DNA from: Nakamurella silvestris | GTDB lineage: Bacteria > Actinomycetota > Actinomycetes > Mycobacteriales > Nakamurellaceae | Length of the DNA: 64,000 nt | Assembly: GCA_003576535.1 (NCBI GenBank) | Contig: QXCQ01000132.1 | Coordinates: 224,573-288,572 of the forward strand | Reading direction: 5' to 3' | In this document: positions 56,743 to 64,000 of the stretch, piece after piece | Numbering within the stretch: the first letter of the stretch is position 1 | Layout of the letters: each line of letters begins with the position of its first letter | The notes under the pieces: generated by a model | What the model was told of the DNA's origin: nothing | The model's input: the letters and a program-made list of their open reading frames with translations, nothing else | Databases searched by the model: none | Made by a program: the position numbers and the translations under genes

Positions 56743-57722
56743 CGTGACCGTCCTTCGGGGGTGAGCGGTGGTGGATCGGCCACGGCTGTGCGGGCACTGC
56801 GCCAGTTGAGCCCGGTCAGCCGTCTCAACATCGTGGGCCCTTGGATGGTGGCTCCGGAGCTGCGGGACCCGCGAGAGTATCGGCGCTCCAGGAAGCCCTG
56901 ACCGACCATCAGCACCGAGGTGACGATCAGGTACCAGAGGGTGGCGACGATCAACAGCGGAATCGTCTGGTAGGTCCGGGTGTAGATGACCTGGGTGGAG
57001 TAGAGCAGTTCGGGCAGGGCGATCACACTGACCAACGAGGTCGCCTTGAGCATCGAGATGACCTGGTTGCCGGTGGGCGGGATGATGAAACGCATCGCCT
57101 GCGGAAGGACCACCCGTCGGGTGATCCGGTTGCGCCGCATACCGAGTGCCTGCGCCGCCTCGACCTGCCCGGGCTCGACCGACAGGATGCCCCCGCGGAT
57201 GATCTCGGACATGAAGGCTGCTTCGTTGAGGGCGAGGGCGGCCAGGGCGACCACGTACGGGGTGATGATCGTGTTGACGTTGCCGCTGACGAATTCCGGC
57301 CCGAACGGGATGCCCAGGGAGAGCTTCGGGTACAACGCCGAGATGTTGTAGAGCAGGATCAGCTGGACCAGCAGCGGGGTACCGCGGAAGACCCAGACGT
57401 ACAGGCCCGCAATCGATTTCAGAACCGGGCTGCCGGACAACCGCATCAGGGCCAGGACAACGCCGAGGACGATGCCGATCAGCATCGCCAACGCCGTCAG
57501 CTCCAGGGTCCGGCCGAGACCGGACAGGACGGATTTCGAGGTGAAGTACTTCGCGACGACGTCCCACTGGAAGTTCTTGTTGGTGATCAGGGTGTTCACC
57601 AACATGGCCGCCAGGACCAGGGCCACGGCGCTGGCGATCCAGCGACCGGGGTGTTTCAGTCGCACGACCTTCAACGTCTGCCCCCCGACCCCGACCGGAT
57701 GTGCCGGTGCCCGGGTCGTCAT
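56739..57722 (-). CDS. Amino-acid ABC transporter permease
   Basis: The 327-residue protein has five to six membrane helices (first near 30-50). The HisM/GlnP-type EAA loop is [20 protein letters not shown] followed by [11 protein letters not shown], and [13 protein letters not shown] is typical of this subfamily. It overlaps both neighbours by four bases, giving a compact binding protein-permease-ATPase operon. A single permease implies a homodimer. Confidence 0.92.
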   Translation of the reverse strand: MTTRAPAHPVGVGGQTLKVVRLKHPGRWIASAVALVLAAMLVNTLITNKNFQWDVVAKYFTSKSVLSGLGRTLELTALAMLIGIVLGVVLALMRLSGSPVLKSIAGLYVWVFRGTPLLVQLILLYNISALYPKLSLGIPFGPEFVSGNVNTIITPYVVALAALALNEAAFMSEIIRGGILSVEPGQVEAAQALGMRRNRITRRVVLPQAMRFIIPPTGNQVISMLKATSLVSVIALPELLYSTQVIYTRTYQTIPLLIVATLWYLIVTSVLMVGQGFLERRYSRGSRSSGATIQGPTMLRRLTGLNWRSARTAVADPPPLTPEGRSR

Positions 57723-58648
57723 GACTTCGGTGCGGAGTTGATCAGCGCCTCGTCCACGGCCAGGTCGGTCAAACCGTAGGCGGCCAGGATCTTCCCGTAG
57801 CTGCCGTCGGCGATCATCTTCGCCAGGACGGCGTGGATGACGGGCAGCAGCGGGCTCTCCTTCGGGAAGGCCATCGCCGAGAGCCCACCGCGGAAGGCCT
57901 CGCCGCTGCGCTCGACCCGGCCGCTGTCCTGCTGGGCGATGTAGCCGACCTGTGCGGCGGCGGTGATGTAGGTGTCGGTGCGCTTGCTGATGACAGCCAG
58001 CACACCCTCGTTGTTGGTCTGGTAGGCCTGCAGGGTGATGGCGGGTTTGCCTTCGGAGACGCACTTCTCGGACTGGGTGGTGGCAGCCTCCTCCTCGACG
58101 CTGCCGGCGGCGTAGCCGACCGTCAGACCGCACAGGGCGTCGAGCGTCAGGTCAGCCTTGCCGCCGTCCTTGCTGACCAGGAAGGCCGAACCCCCACGGA
58201 TGTAGTCGATGAAGTCGACTTCCTTCTGCCGCTCGGGGGTGTCGAGCATCGGGGCGACGGCGAACTGGTAGCGGGCGGCCGCCAGACCGGGAATGAGGTT
58301 GGCGAAAGTGGTGTGCTGCAGGTCGATCTTCATCCCGAGCACCTCACCGAAGGCGGCGGCGAGATCGGGTGCCAGGCCGACGATGGTGGTGTTGTCCTCG
58401 GCGTACGAGGCGAAGGGCTCGCCGATCGTGGCGTCGGTGACGATCGTCAAGGTGCCGGCAGCGCGGATGTCGGCGGGGAGCATCGCCTGCAGTTCCTCCG
58501 ACACCGCAAGGGTTTCCCGTGCGGGAGCGGTGGCTGCCGGGGTGTCGGCGGCGGGTGTCTCCTCCGGATCGGAACTGCAGCCGGTGAGGACGAGGGCCGA
58601 GGCCAGGGCGACGATCGCGCCGCGGCCGAGGATGGTGAAGGGCTTCAT
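57719..58648 (-). CDS. Amino-acid ABC transporter substrate-binding lipoprotein (SBP family 3)
   Basis: The 309-residue protein has a lipobox LVLTGCSSD with lipidated Cys24, so it needs Lgt and LspA (lspA at 3,181). The mature part has the family 3 fold: [35 protein letters not shown] and [20 protein letters not shown]. The start is the Met 24 residues before the lipidated Cys; an upstream in-frame ATG would give a poor signal peptide. The ligand is probably a polar amino acid or derivative. Confidence 0.91.
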   Translation of the reverse strand: MKPFTILGRGAIVALASALVLTGCSSDPEETPAADTPAATAPARETLAVSEELQAMLPADIRAAGTLTIVTDATIGEPFASYAEDNTTIVGLAPDLAAAFGEVLGMKIDLQHTTFANLIPGLAAARYQFAVAPMLDTPERQKEVDFIDYIRGGSAFLVSKDGGKADLTLDALCGLTVGYAAGSVEEEAATTQSEKCVSEGKPAITLQAYQTNNEGVLAVISKRTDTYITAAAQVGYIAQQDSGRVERSGEAFRGGLSAMAFPKESPLLPVIHAVLAKMIADGSYGKILAAYGLTDLAVDEALINSAPKS

Positions 58649-58762
58649 GACGGGGTGTTCCTCCTGTGTGCGGTGCTGGGGCGGTTGCTGCTGAGTGGGG
58701 TGCTGCCGCATTCCCGCTGCAGGCTCCGCTGCTGTGGATCAGATGCGAATGGTGGGAAGGGA

Positions 58763-59470
58763 TCAGGGTTTTCCGGTGCCGCTGCGCCGGTCCTTGACAA
58801 GTCGGCCGATACCGAGGACATGTTCTGCCATGGCCAGATGGGCCCTGTCGGCATCCCGTTTGCTGATGGCATCGAGGATCTCCCGATGGCCTGCGCAGGA
58901 TTCGGCCCGGCCGGTGCGTGTCTGGTGGGATTCTGTTCGGACGTCCTGCAGCCAGTCTGCGGTGACGTTGGCCAGGCTGACCAGCAGGCTGTTCTGGGAG
59001 GCGACCGCGATCTGCAGATGGAACTCCCGGTCCAGGCTCGCTGATTCCTCGGGGGAGAGGTCGGGGTGTGAGGCCGCGAGGATCTCGGTGAGCCGGGCCA
59101 GGTCGGCGGGGGTGGCACGTTCGGCGGCGCGGCCGGCGACGGCGGGCTCGAAAGCCTCCCGCAGGTCGACCACCTCGAGGAGCTGGCGGGCGGACTCGTC
59201 GAAGATCCCCAGCATGTTGGTGGAGTTGGAGCTGGGCTCCTGGATCACCGCGCCGCGGCCGGGTCGACGATCGATGACCCCCTTGAGGGCGAGTTCGTAG
59301 AGGCCGTCCCGGACAGTGGTGCGGGAGACATCCAGGGCCTCGGCGATCTGCCGCTCCGGCGGGAGCTTGTCCCCGGCTTTGAGTTCGCCGCTGGCGATCA
59401 GCCGCTCGAAATGGGCGGTGACCTGCGATCCGAGCGCTCGTGGGCGCACGGTGGGCCATTCGAAGCTCAT
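58763..59470 (-). CDS. GntR-family regulator, FadR/FCD subfamily
   Basis: The 235-residue protein has an N-terminal winged helix (GDKLPPERQIAEALDVSRTTV, about 30-60) and a C-terminal all-helical FCD domain with metal-binding Asp and His positions (VDLREAFEP, DREFHLQIA, GHREILDAI). The start is the Met after AGGGAG; the longer frame crosses the operator. It lies upstream of the ABC operon on the same strand and divergent from the TauE gene, so it probably controls both. Confidence 0.9.
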   Translation of the reverse strand: MSFEWPTVRPRALGSQVTAHFERLIASGELKAGDKLPPERQIAEALDVSRTTVRDGLYELALKGVIDRRPGRGAVIQEPSSNSTNMLGIFDESARQLLEVVDLREAFEPAVAGRAAERATPADLARLTEILAASHPDLSPEESASLDREFHLQIAVASQNSLLVSLANVTADWLQDVRTESHQTRTGRAESCAGHREILDAISKRDADRAHLAMAEHVLGIGRLVKDRRSGTGKP

Positions 59471-59518
59471 GGGGTGCTCCCTTGAGGGGTGGGCGGCGGC
59501 GGATGATCGCCTGGTATC

Positions 59519-59531
59519 TTGGTCCAACCAA
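59519..59531. promoter_or_regulatory. FadR/FCD-type operator in the gntR-tauE divergent region
   Basis: TTGGTCCAACCAA is a palindrome that fits the FadR-subfamily consensus TnGTnnnACnA exactly (TGGTCCAACCA, 59,520-59,530). It lies 49 bases upstream of the regulator ATG and 53 upstream of the TauE GTG, suitable for autoregulation and for control of the exporter. Confidence 0.65.
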
Positions 59532-59583
59532 CCTACCAGATGTGAGATATGTCCAAGCAACCTTTTTTCGCCGGGCCACCACA

Positions 59584-60345
59584 GTGAGCCTGGGAGCCCT
59601 CGTGCTGATCGCCGTTGCCGGCGTGCTGGCCGGTGGGCTGAACACGGCAGCCGGGGGCGGGACATTGGTGTCCTATCCGGCCCTGCTGCTGGCCGGGCTG
59701 CCGCCGCTGTCGGCGAATGTCAGCTCCGCGATCGGGCTGATTCCGGGGTACGTCGGGGGAGCGGCCGCGTATCGCTCCGAGCTGGCCGAACTGCGTCCGA
59801 GCCTGCGCAAATACCTGCCGTTGGGGATCATCGGCGGACTGCTCGGTGCCGCCCTGTTGCTGATCACCCCGCCGAGTGCCTTCGAAAACCTCGCCCCGTA
59901 CCTGGTTCTCGGAGGATCGTTGCTCTTCCTCGGCCAGCCGGCCCTCAGCGCCCGGATGGCCAAAGGAGGGCGCTCGGCACCGTCCGGACACGACCTGCGG
60001 GCGCTGATCGGCATTGCCGCGACCAGTGCCTACGGGTCGTACTTCAGCGCGGGGGTCGGCGTGATGTACCTGGCCGTGCTCGGACTGCTGACGACCGTGG
60101 GACTGCAACACGCCAATGCGTTGAAGAATCTGCTGTCGGTCGCGGCGGTCGGAGCCGGGGCGCTGGTGTACGTATGGAGCGACCACGTGCACTGGGATGC
60201 TGTTGCGGTGCTGCTGGTGTCGTCACTGGTGGGCGGGTACCTCGGCGGGCGTGTGGCGCGCCGGATGAGCGCCCGGGCGTTGCGGGCGGTGGTCGGGGCC
60301 ACGGGCCTGATCGTCGGGTTCGGGTTGTTGATCTCGAGCTGGTAG
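59584..60345 (+). CDS. TauE/SafE family sulfite/anion exporter
   Basis: The 253-residue protein has seven to eight hydrophobic segments. The two homologous halves start with AGVLAGGLNTAAGGGTLVSYP and TSAYGSYFSAGVGVMYLAVL, the family pattern. TauE/SafE proteins export sulfite, sulfoacetate or related anions. The GTG was chosen because translation from upstream ATGs would cross the operator. Together with the divergent amino-acid importer, it may remove sulfur anions formed from sulfur-containing substrates (inference). Confidence 0.85.
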   Translation: MSLGALVLIAVAGVLAGGLNTAAGGGTLVSYPALLLAGLPPLSANVSSAIGLIPGYVGGAAAYRSELAELRPSLRKYLPLGIIGGLLGAALLLITPPSAFENLAPYLVLGGSLLFLGQPALSARMAKGGRSAPSGHDLRALIGIAATSAYGSYFSAGVGVMYLAVLGLLTTVGLQHANALKNLLSVAAVGAGALVYVWSDHVHWDAVAVLLVSSLVGGYLGGRVARRMSARALRAVVGATGLIVGFGLLISSW

Positions 60346-60809
60346 GGCCGGTCACTACCTGATTGAGAACGGCGTCGGCGCTGGGGAACTTCACCTGCCC
60401 CGCACCCGCGTGGAGGTCCGCGGCGGCCATCAGCCAGTTGTCGTCGAGATCCGCCGGAACGATCGGGCGTCGGGTGTGGGGCGCCGCACCGGTGGCGGAC
60501 GGCATTGTTCCCGTTGATGCCGGTCGTTCTGATGGCGAGTTGGAGTTCTCGGGAGGAGGGCTGTCCTCCTACTCGGTCATCGGTGGTCACCTTCGCTTGG
60601 CCTGCCGTCGTCCTTGAGCCCGGTTCCGGCGTTTATCGCCGTGACTGCCCAGGTGGCGGACGGAGGGCCATGCTCTCGAGCAGGATCCTTCCGACCGGTA
60701 GTTGTCCACACTGCGGTGTTCCATCCACAGCGGCCGGTTCGGTTCTGGTGGTCGTGGCCGCTGCGGCCCAGGCTTGCCTTCGGTGGTTGTTCCGAGCGAG
60801 GGGGATGTG
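60346..60809. other. 464-base region without a convincing gene
   Basis: This region lies between the TauE gene and yraN, at the right edge of the accessory block. On the minus strand about 50 codons from 60,505 down to 60,350 have strong third-position G/C bias, which looks coding-like, but I recognise no family and the frame runs on into TauE. It may be a decayed gene remnant. A DnaA-box-like TTGTCCACA is at 60,702-60,710. Confidence 0.35.
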
Positions 60810-61169
60810 ATGGCGGCAAAGGATGTGTTGGGTCGGCGGGGTGAGGATCTGGCGGCGGAGTTCTTGGAGTCGTTGGGTCTGGTGGTGTTGTCGCGGAACT
60901 GGCGGTGTCGGGAGGGGGAGTTGGACATCGTGGCGACGGATCGGGTGGACACCTTGGTGATCTGCGAGGTGAAGACGAGGACGGGGACCGGTTTCGGCAC
61001 GCCCGTGGAGGCGGTGACGTACGCGAAGCGACGACGGTTGCGGCGGTTGGCGCAGTTGTGGTTGTCGCAGACGGGTTTGCGTCATGCGACGGTGCGTTTT
61101 GACGTGGTGGGGGTGTTGTGGCCGCCTGATGCGGGTCCGGAGATCGTCCATGTGCCGGAGGCGTTCTGA
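60810..61169 (+). CDS. yraN: YraN/UPF0102 family nuclease-like protein
   Basis: The 119-residue protein has a restriction-endonuclease-like fold. LGRRGEDLAAEFLESLG, the REGELDIVATD core with catalytic-type Asp/Glu, and VICEVKTRTGTGFG (ExK) are the family hallmarks. It sits upstream of comM and dprA as in most actinobacteria; its biological role is uncertain. The start is the ATG giving MAAKDVLGRRGED; upstream in-frame residues are not family-like. It overlaps comM by one base. Confidence 0.9.
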   Translation: MAAKDVLGRRGEDLAAEFLESLGLVVLSRNWRCREGELDIVATDRVDTLVICEVKTRTGTGFGTPVEAVTYAKRRRLRRLAQLWLSQTGLRHATVRFDVVGVLWPPDAGPEIVHVPEAF

Positions 61170-62683
61170 TGGCGGTGGCCAACACCACCGCGGTCGCGTT
61201 GTCGGGGATCGAGGGGGAGGTGGTGACGGTGGAGGCGGCGTTGGCTCCGGGGTTGCCGGGGACGACGGTGATCGGTATGGGGGATGCGGCGGTGGGGCAG
61301 GCGAAGGAGCGTGTCCGGTCGGCCTTGTTGAACTCGGGGGAGAAGTGGCCGGAGAAGCGGATCACGTTGGCGTTGTCGCCGGCGGCGCTGCCGAAGCGGG
61401 GTGCGGCCTTTGACCTGGCGTTGGCGGTCGCGGTGTTGCAAGCGGCCGAGGAGGTGCCGGTGGCGTCGACGGTGGGTGTGGTGTTGATCGGTGAGTTGGG
61501 GTTGGACGGGAGTGTGCGGGCGGTGCACGGTGTGTTGCCGTCGATGTTGGCGGTGGCCCGTATCTCGTGTCGGGTGGTGATCGTGCCGGAGGCGAATCTG
61601 GCCGAGGCGGCGTTGGTGGGTACTGCCCCGGTACTGGGCGCGCGCAGCCTGGCGGATGTGTTGGTCCATCTGCGGGGCAAGGGGACTCCGTTGTCGTCAC
61701 CTCCTGCCGGGCGTCCGGTACGGGTGGAGAACGGTCCGGACATGAAGGACGTGCTGGGGCAGCCGGAGGCGCGGGCGGCGTTGGAGGTGGCGGCGGCGGG
61801 TGGCCATCATCTGGCGATGATCGGGCCGCCGGGTGCGGGAAAGACCATGCTGGCGGCCAGGTTGCCGGGTCTGTTGCCCCCGTTGACGCGGGAGGAGGCG
61901 ATCGAGGTGACGGCGGTGCATTCGGTGGGTGGGATGTTGTTGGACGGTGATCCGTTGATCTGCCGGGCGCCGTTCGTGGATCCGCATCATTCGGCGTCAT
62001 TGGCAGCAGTGGTGGGTGGTGGCTCGAAAGTCATTCGGCCGGGCAGTATCTCGATGGCCCACCGGGGTGTCCTCTTCCTCGACGAGGCCCCGGAGTTCAA
62101 GGGTTCGGTGCTGGATTCGTTGCGGCAGCCGATGGAGAGCGGGGAGGTGATGATCGTGCGGTCGGTGGGTTCGGTGCGGTATCCGGCCCGGTTCCAGTTG
62201 GTGTTGGCGGCGAATCCGTGTCCGTGTGCGGCAGCGCGGGACATCGATTGTGTGTGTCCGTCGGGGGCGCGTCGTCGCTATCTGGGTCGGTTGTCGGGGC
62301 CGTTGCTGGACCGGGTGGACATTCGGGTGGATCTGCCGGCTCTGGATCCGGCGGCGTTGGCGGGCCGGGTGGAGGGGGAGAGTTCGGCGGTGATCCGGGG
62401 TCGGGTGGTGACGGCGAGGGAGCGGGCGGTGCGTCGGTGGGGTGATGCGCCGTGGTCGTCCAATGCGGAGGTGCCGGGTCCGGTGGTGCGTAGGTGTTGG
62501 CGGCCGGATCCGCCGGAGGCGGCGTTGTTGGAGAGGGCGGTGCGGTCGGGGCAGTTGACGGGGCGGGGGTATGACCGGGTGTTGAGGCTGGCGTTGACGT
62601 GTGCGGATCTGGCGGGGCGGGAGGTGCCGGTGTTCTCGGATGTGGCGATGGCATTGGGCCTGCGCAGTGTGGAGGCGTCGTGA
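61169..62683 (+). CDS. comM: ComM, Mg-chelatase-like AAA+ helicase
   Basis: The 504-residue protein has an N-terminal ChlI/Lon-protease-like fold (residues 1-165) and an AAA+ domain with Walker A MIGPPGAGKTMLAARLPGLL near 217-236. Walker B is GVLFLDEAPEF, and a Cys-rich NPCPCAAARDIDCVCP segment follows. The C-terminal Mg_chelatase_C domain completes it. It promotes branch migration during natural transformation. Codon use is G-ending (GTG, GCG, TTG, CGG), unlike the C-ending bias of most genes in the window, except around 62,010-62,110. Confidence 0.93.
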   Translation: MAVANTTAVALSGIEGEVVTVEAALAPGLPGTTVIGMGDAAVGQAKERVRSALLNSGEKWPEKRITLALSPAALPKRGAAFDLALAVAVLQAAEEVPVASTVGVVLIGELGLDGSVRAVHGVLPSMLAVARISCRVVIVPEANLAEAALVGTAPVLGARSLADVLVHLRGKGTPLSSPPAGRPVRVENGPDMKDVLGQPEARAALEVAAAGGHHLAMIGPPGAGKTMLAARLPGLLPPLTREEAIEVTAVHSVGGMLLDGDPLICRAPFVDPHHSASLAAVVGGGSKVIRPGSISMAHRGVLFLDEAPEFKGSVLDSLRQPMESGEVMIVRSVGSVRYPARFQLVLAANPCPCAAARDIDCVCPSGARRRYLGRLSGPLLDRVDIRVDLPALDPAALAGRVEGESSAVIRGRVVTARERAVRRWGDAPWSSNAEVPGPVVRRCWRPDPPEAALLERAVRSGQLTGRGYDRVLRLALTCADLAGREVPVFSDVAMALGLRSVEAS

Positions 62684-63858
62684 CGGTCGATGAGCGGGTG
62701 TTGCGGGCGCGGGCGGGGTTGTTGCGATTGACGGAACCACCGGCGGTGCCGATGGCGGCCTTTGTGGGTGAGGTGGGGCCGGTGGCGGCGTTCGAGGCGG
62801 CGATCGCGGGCACGGCTCCGGGGCGGGTGATGGGGGCGGTGGCGGCTCGTTGTGTGGGGCGGAGTCCGGAGATGTTGCGGGGGTTGGCTTCTGTCGATTT
62901 GGAGTGTGCTGCGGCGGCGGGGGCCCGGTTGATCTGTCCGGAGGTCGCGGAGTGGCCGACGGGTGCCTTTTCGGGTTTCGGGGTGGCGGACGCGCGTGGT
63001 GTGGTGGGTTCGGCTGCGCCGTTGGGACTGTATGTGCGGGGTGGTGATCTGGAGGGGCTGCCGAGGACTGGGGTGACGGTGGTGGGTGCGCGGGCGTGTA
63101 CGGCGTACGGGCAGCGGGTGGCTGCGGATTTGGCGGTGGGGGTGGTGGATGCCGGTCTGGTGGTGGTGTCCGGTGGTGCGTTCGGGGTGGATGCGGCGGC
63201 TCATCGGGCGGCGTTGTCGGCGGGCGGGCGGACGATCGCGGTGTTGGCGTGTGGGATCGATCGGTGTTATCCGGTGGCGAATACCGTTCTGTTGCAAGGG
63301 GTTGCGGAGTCGGGGTGTGTGGTGAGCGAGTATCCGCCGGGGACTACTCCGGCGCGGCATCGGTTCCTGGTGCGGAACCGGTTGTTGGCGGCGTTGGGGT
63401 CGGTGACGGTGGTGGTCGAGGCGGGGCGGCGGTCGGGTTCGTTGAGTACGGCGGGTGCGGCGGCGTTGTTGGGTCGGGTGGTGATGGCCGTGCCGGGGCC
63501 GGTCTCGTCGGCGATGTCGGTGGGGTGTCATGTGTTGTTGCGGGACCGGTTCGCGTTGGTGGTAACCGATGCGGCGGATGTGGTGCAGGTGGTTCGTGGT
63601 CTGGAACCGGTGGGGTTGTTCCCGGAGCCGGAGGTCGGGGCGGATCTGTCCCGTCCCACGGATGGGTTGGACGAGGTGCACACGCGTGTGTACGAGGCGT
63701 TGGCGGCGCGGTCGGGGCGGTCGGTGGAGGAGTTGTCGATGGAGTCGGGAATCGAGGGCCGGCGGGTGATGGAGACCTTGCCGGTGCTGCAGCTGTCGGG
63801 GTTGGTGCGTCGGGAGGGGCCGTTGTGGTTCCGGGTGCGGACGGCCCGGTCTCGTTGA
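62680..63858 (+). CDS. dprA: DNA processing protein DprA
   Basis: The 392-residue protein has a Rossmann-like DprA domain with VTVVGARACTAYG, VVSGGAFGVDAAAHRAAL, ACGIDRCYPVAN and FLVRNRLLAALG. A C-terminal winged-helix (DML1-like) domain lies near 330-385. It loads RecA onto incoming single-stranded DNA. The GTG overlaps the comM stop by four bases. Its G-ending codon bias is the most extreme in the window. Confidence 0.94.
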   Translation: MTVDERVLRARAGLLRLTEPPAVPMAAFVGEVGPVAAFEAAIAGTAPGRVMGAVAARCVGRSPEMLRGLASVDLECAAAAGARLICPEVAEWPTGAFSGFGVADARGVVGSAAPLGLYVRGGDLEGLPRTGVTVVGARACTAYGQRVAADLAVGVVDAGLVVVSGGAFGVDAAAHRAALSAGGRTIAVLACGIDRCYPVANTVLLQGVAESGCVVSEYPPGTTPARHRFLVRNRLLAALGSVTVVVEAGRRSGSLSTAGAAALLGRVVMAVPGPVSSAMSVGCHVLLRDRFALVVTDAADVVQVVRGLEPVGLFPEPEVGADLSRPTDGLDEVHTRVYEALAARSGRSVEELSMESGIEGRRVMETLPVLQLSGLVRREGPLWFRVRTARSR

Positions 63859-63870
63859 CGATCCTTCCCG

Positions 63871-63938
63871 TTCCCGCGCACCGTTTTCGTTCTCGCGCGC
63901 GAAGTTTCGTGCGCGAGGAACAACATCGTGCGCGGGAA
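63871..63938. repeat. Intergenic nested palindrome, family B copy 3
   Basis: The outer arms TTCCCGCGCAC / GTGCGCGGGAA enclose an inner TCGCGCGCGAAG-TTT-CGTGCGCGA-type stem. It is the same length and layout as the copy at 16,491-16,558 (shared GTTTCGTGCGCGAGGAACAA) and starts 12 bases after the dprA stop. Confidence 0.85.
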
Positions 63939-63974
63939 CAAATCGGTGGGGATTTGCTGGAAAGGTCTGGACAC

Positions 63975-64000
63975 ATGTTCGAGTATGACGGTATGATGTG
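63975..64000 (+). CDS. Possible start of another gene, cut by the window end
   Basis: An ATG with GGAAAGG about nine bases upstream opens the frame MFEYDGMM and continues past the window. Eight codons are too few to identify it. No other start competes here, and the position after dprA and a palindrome is reasonable. Confidence 0.3.

Noticed and set aside
60350..60505. Coding-like minus-strand stretch of about 50 codons
   Set aside because: Third-position bias is suggestive, but there is no recognisable protein family, the frame runs antisense into the TauE gene and no start or terminator supports it. I kept it only as a possible remnant within the gap entry.
60702..60710. Perfect DnaA box TTGTCCACA, with a degenerate one at 60,721-60,729
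   Set aside because: One 9-mer is expected by chance about once in a window of this size. No AT-rich element, cluster of boxes, dnaA or dnaN is present, so it is not an origin.
63961..63984. LexA-like site near the window end (ATGTTCGAG resembles the imuA' start)
   Set aside because: Only the right half GTTCGA is present. The left half (CTGGAC at the equivalent position) matches three of six bases, so it is not a credible LexA box.

Overview
This is a GC-rich (about 70 percent by eye) chromosomal window from an actinomycete. The evidence is the high-GC codon use, an actinobacterial LexA box (TCGAAC-N4-GTTCGA), the imuA'/imuB/dnaE2 mutasome, the order ftsY-amtB-glnK-glnD-ffh followed by rpsP-KH-rimM-trmD-rplS-lepB-rnhB, a DUF2469 gene, and frequent leaderless-looking starts. 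A Propionibacteriales-type organism is my best guess, but the sequence alone does not settle it.

Layout. 0-9.4 kb: the 3' end of metF, a CPA1 cation/proton antiporter, an M24 peptidase-like protein, lspA, an RluA-family pseudouridine synthase, the replicative polymerase gene dnaE1 and a small membrane protein. 9.4-15.5 kb: an FGGY sugar kinase, a histidine phosphatase and a compact hisD-hisC-hisB-(49-aa membrane protein)-hisH operon that lacks hisA/priA and hisF. 15.5-24.2 kb: the SOS mutasome imuA'-imuB-dnaE2. Perfect LexA boxes precede imuA' and imuB, and the two genes are separated by an oppositely oriented 2.3-kb gene for a secreted protein with eight cysteine-pair repeats. 24.2-35.6 kb: a small conserved protein, exonuclease III, a glutamine amidotransferase, and a nitrogen-control group (glnE, amtB, glnK, glnD) with ftsY embedded in it. 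35.8-49.8 kb: ffh, an amidohydrolase, a very large secreted M14 carboxypeptidase with three SLH-type domains, an unusual array of short inverted and direct repeats, a GT2 glycosyltransferase, then rpsP, KH protein, rimM, trmD, rplS, two signal peptidase I genes, rnhB and a DUF2469 gene. 49.9-60.4 kb: an accessory block with an XRE regulator divergent from an ADH/MFS/DUF2255/CMD/cupin operon, an amino-acid ABC importer with an M28 peptidase, a GntR regulator and a TauE/SafE exporter. 60.8-63.9 kb: the housekeeping order resumes with yraN, comM and dprA, which use distinctly G-ending codons.

How the genes work together. GlnD, GlnK, AmtB and GlnE form an ammonium-sensing circuit, and a candidate GlnR site lies before amtB. 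Ffh, FtsY, two LepB copies and LspA cover protein export and maturation. ImuA', ImuB and DnaE2 form an inducible mutagenic translesion system. In the accessory block a peptidase, an amino-acid importer and a possible sulfite exporter may serve amino-acid use.

The least explained structure is a set of intergenic palindromes in at least three sequence families. Nearly all sit just downstream of stop codons. At 42,048-42,805 they culminate in an array of 23 half-sites (12 forward, 11 reverse) with 31-32 bp spacing inside each same-orientation block.
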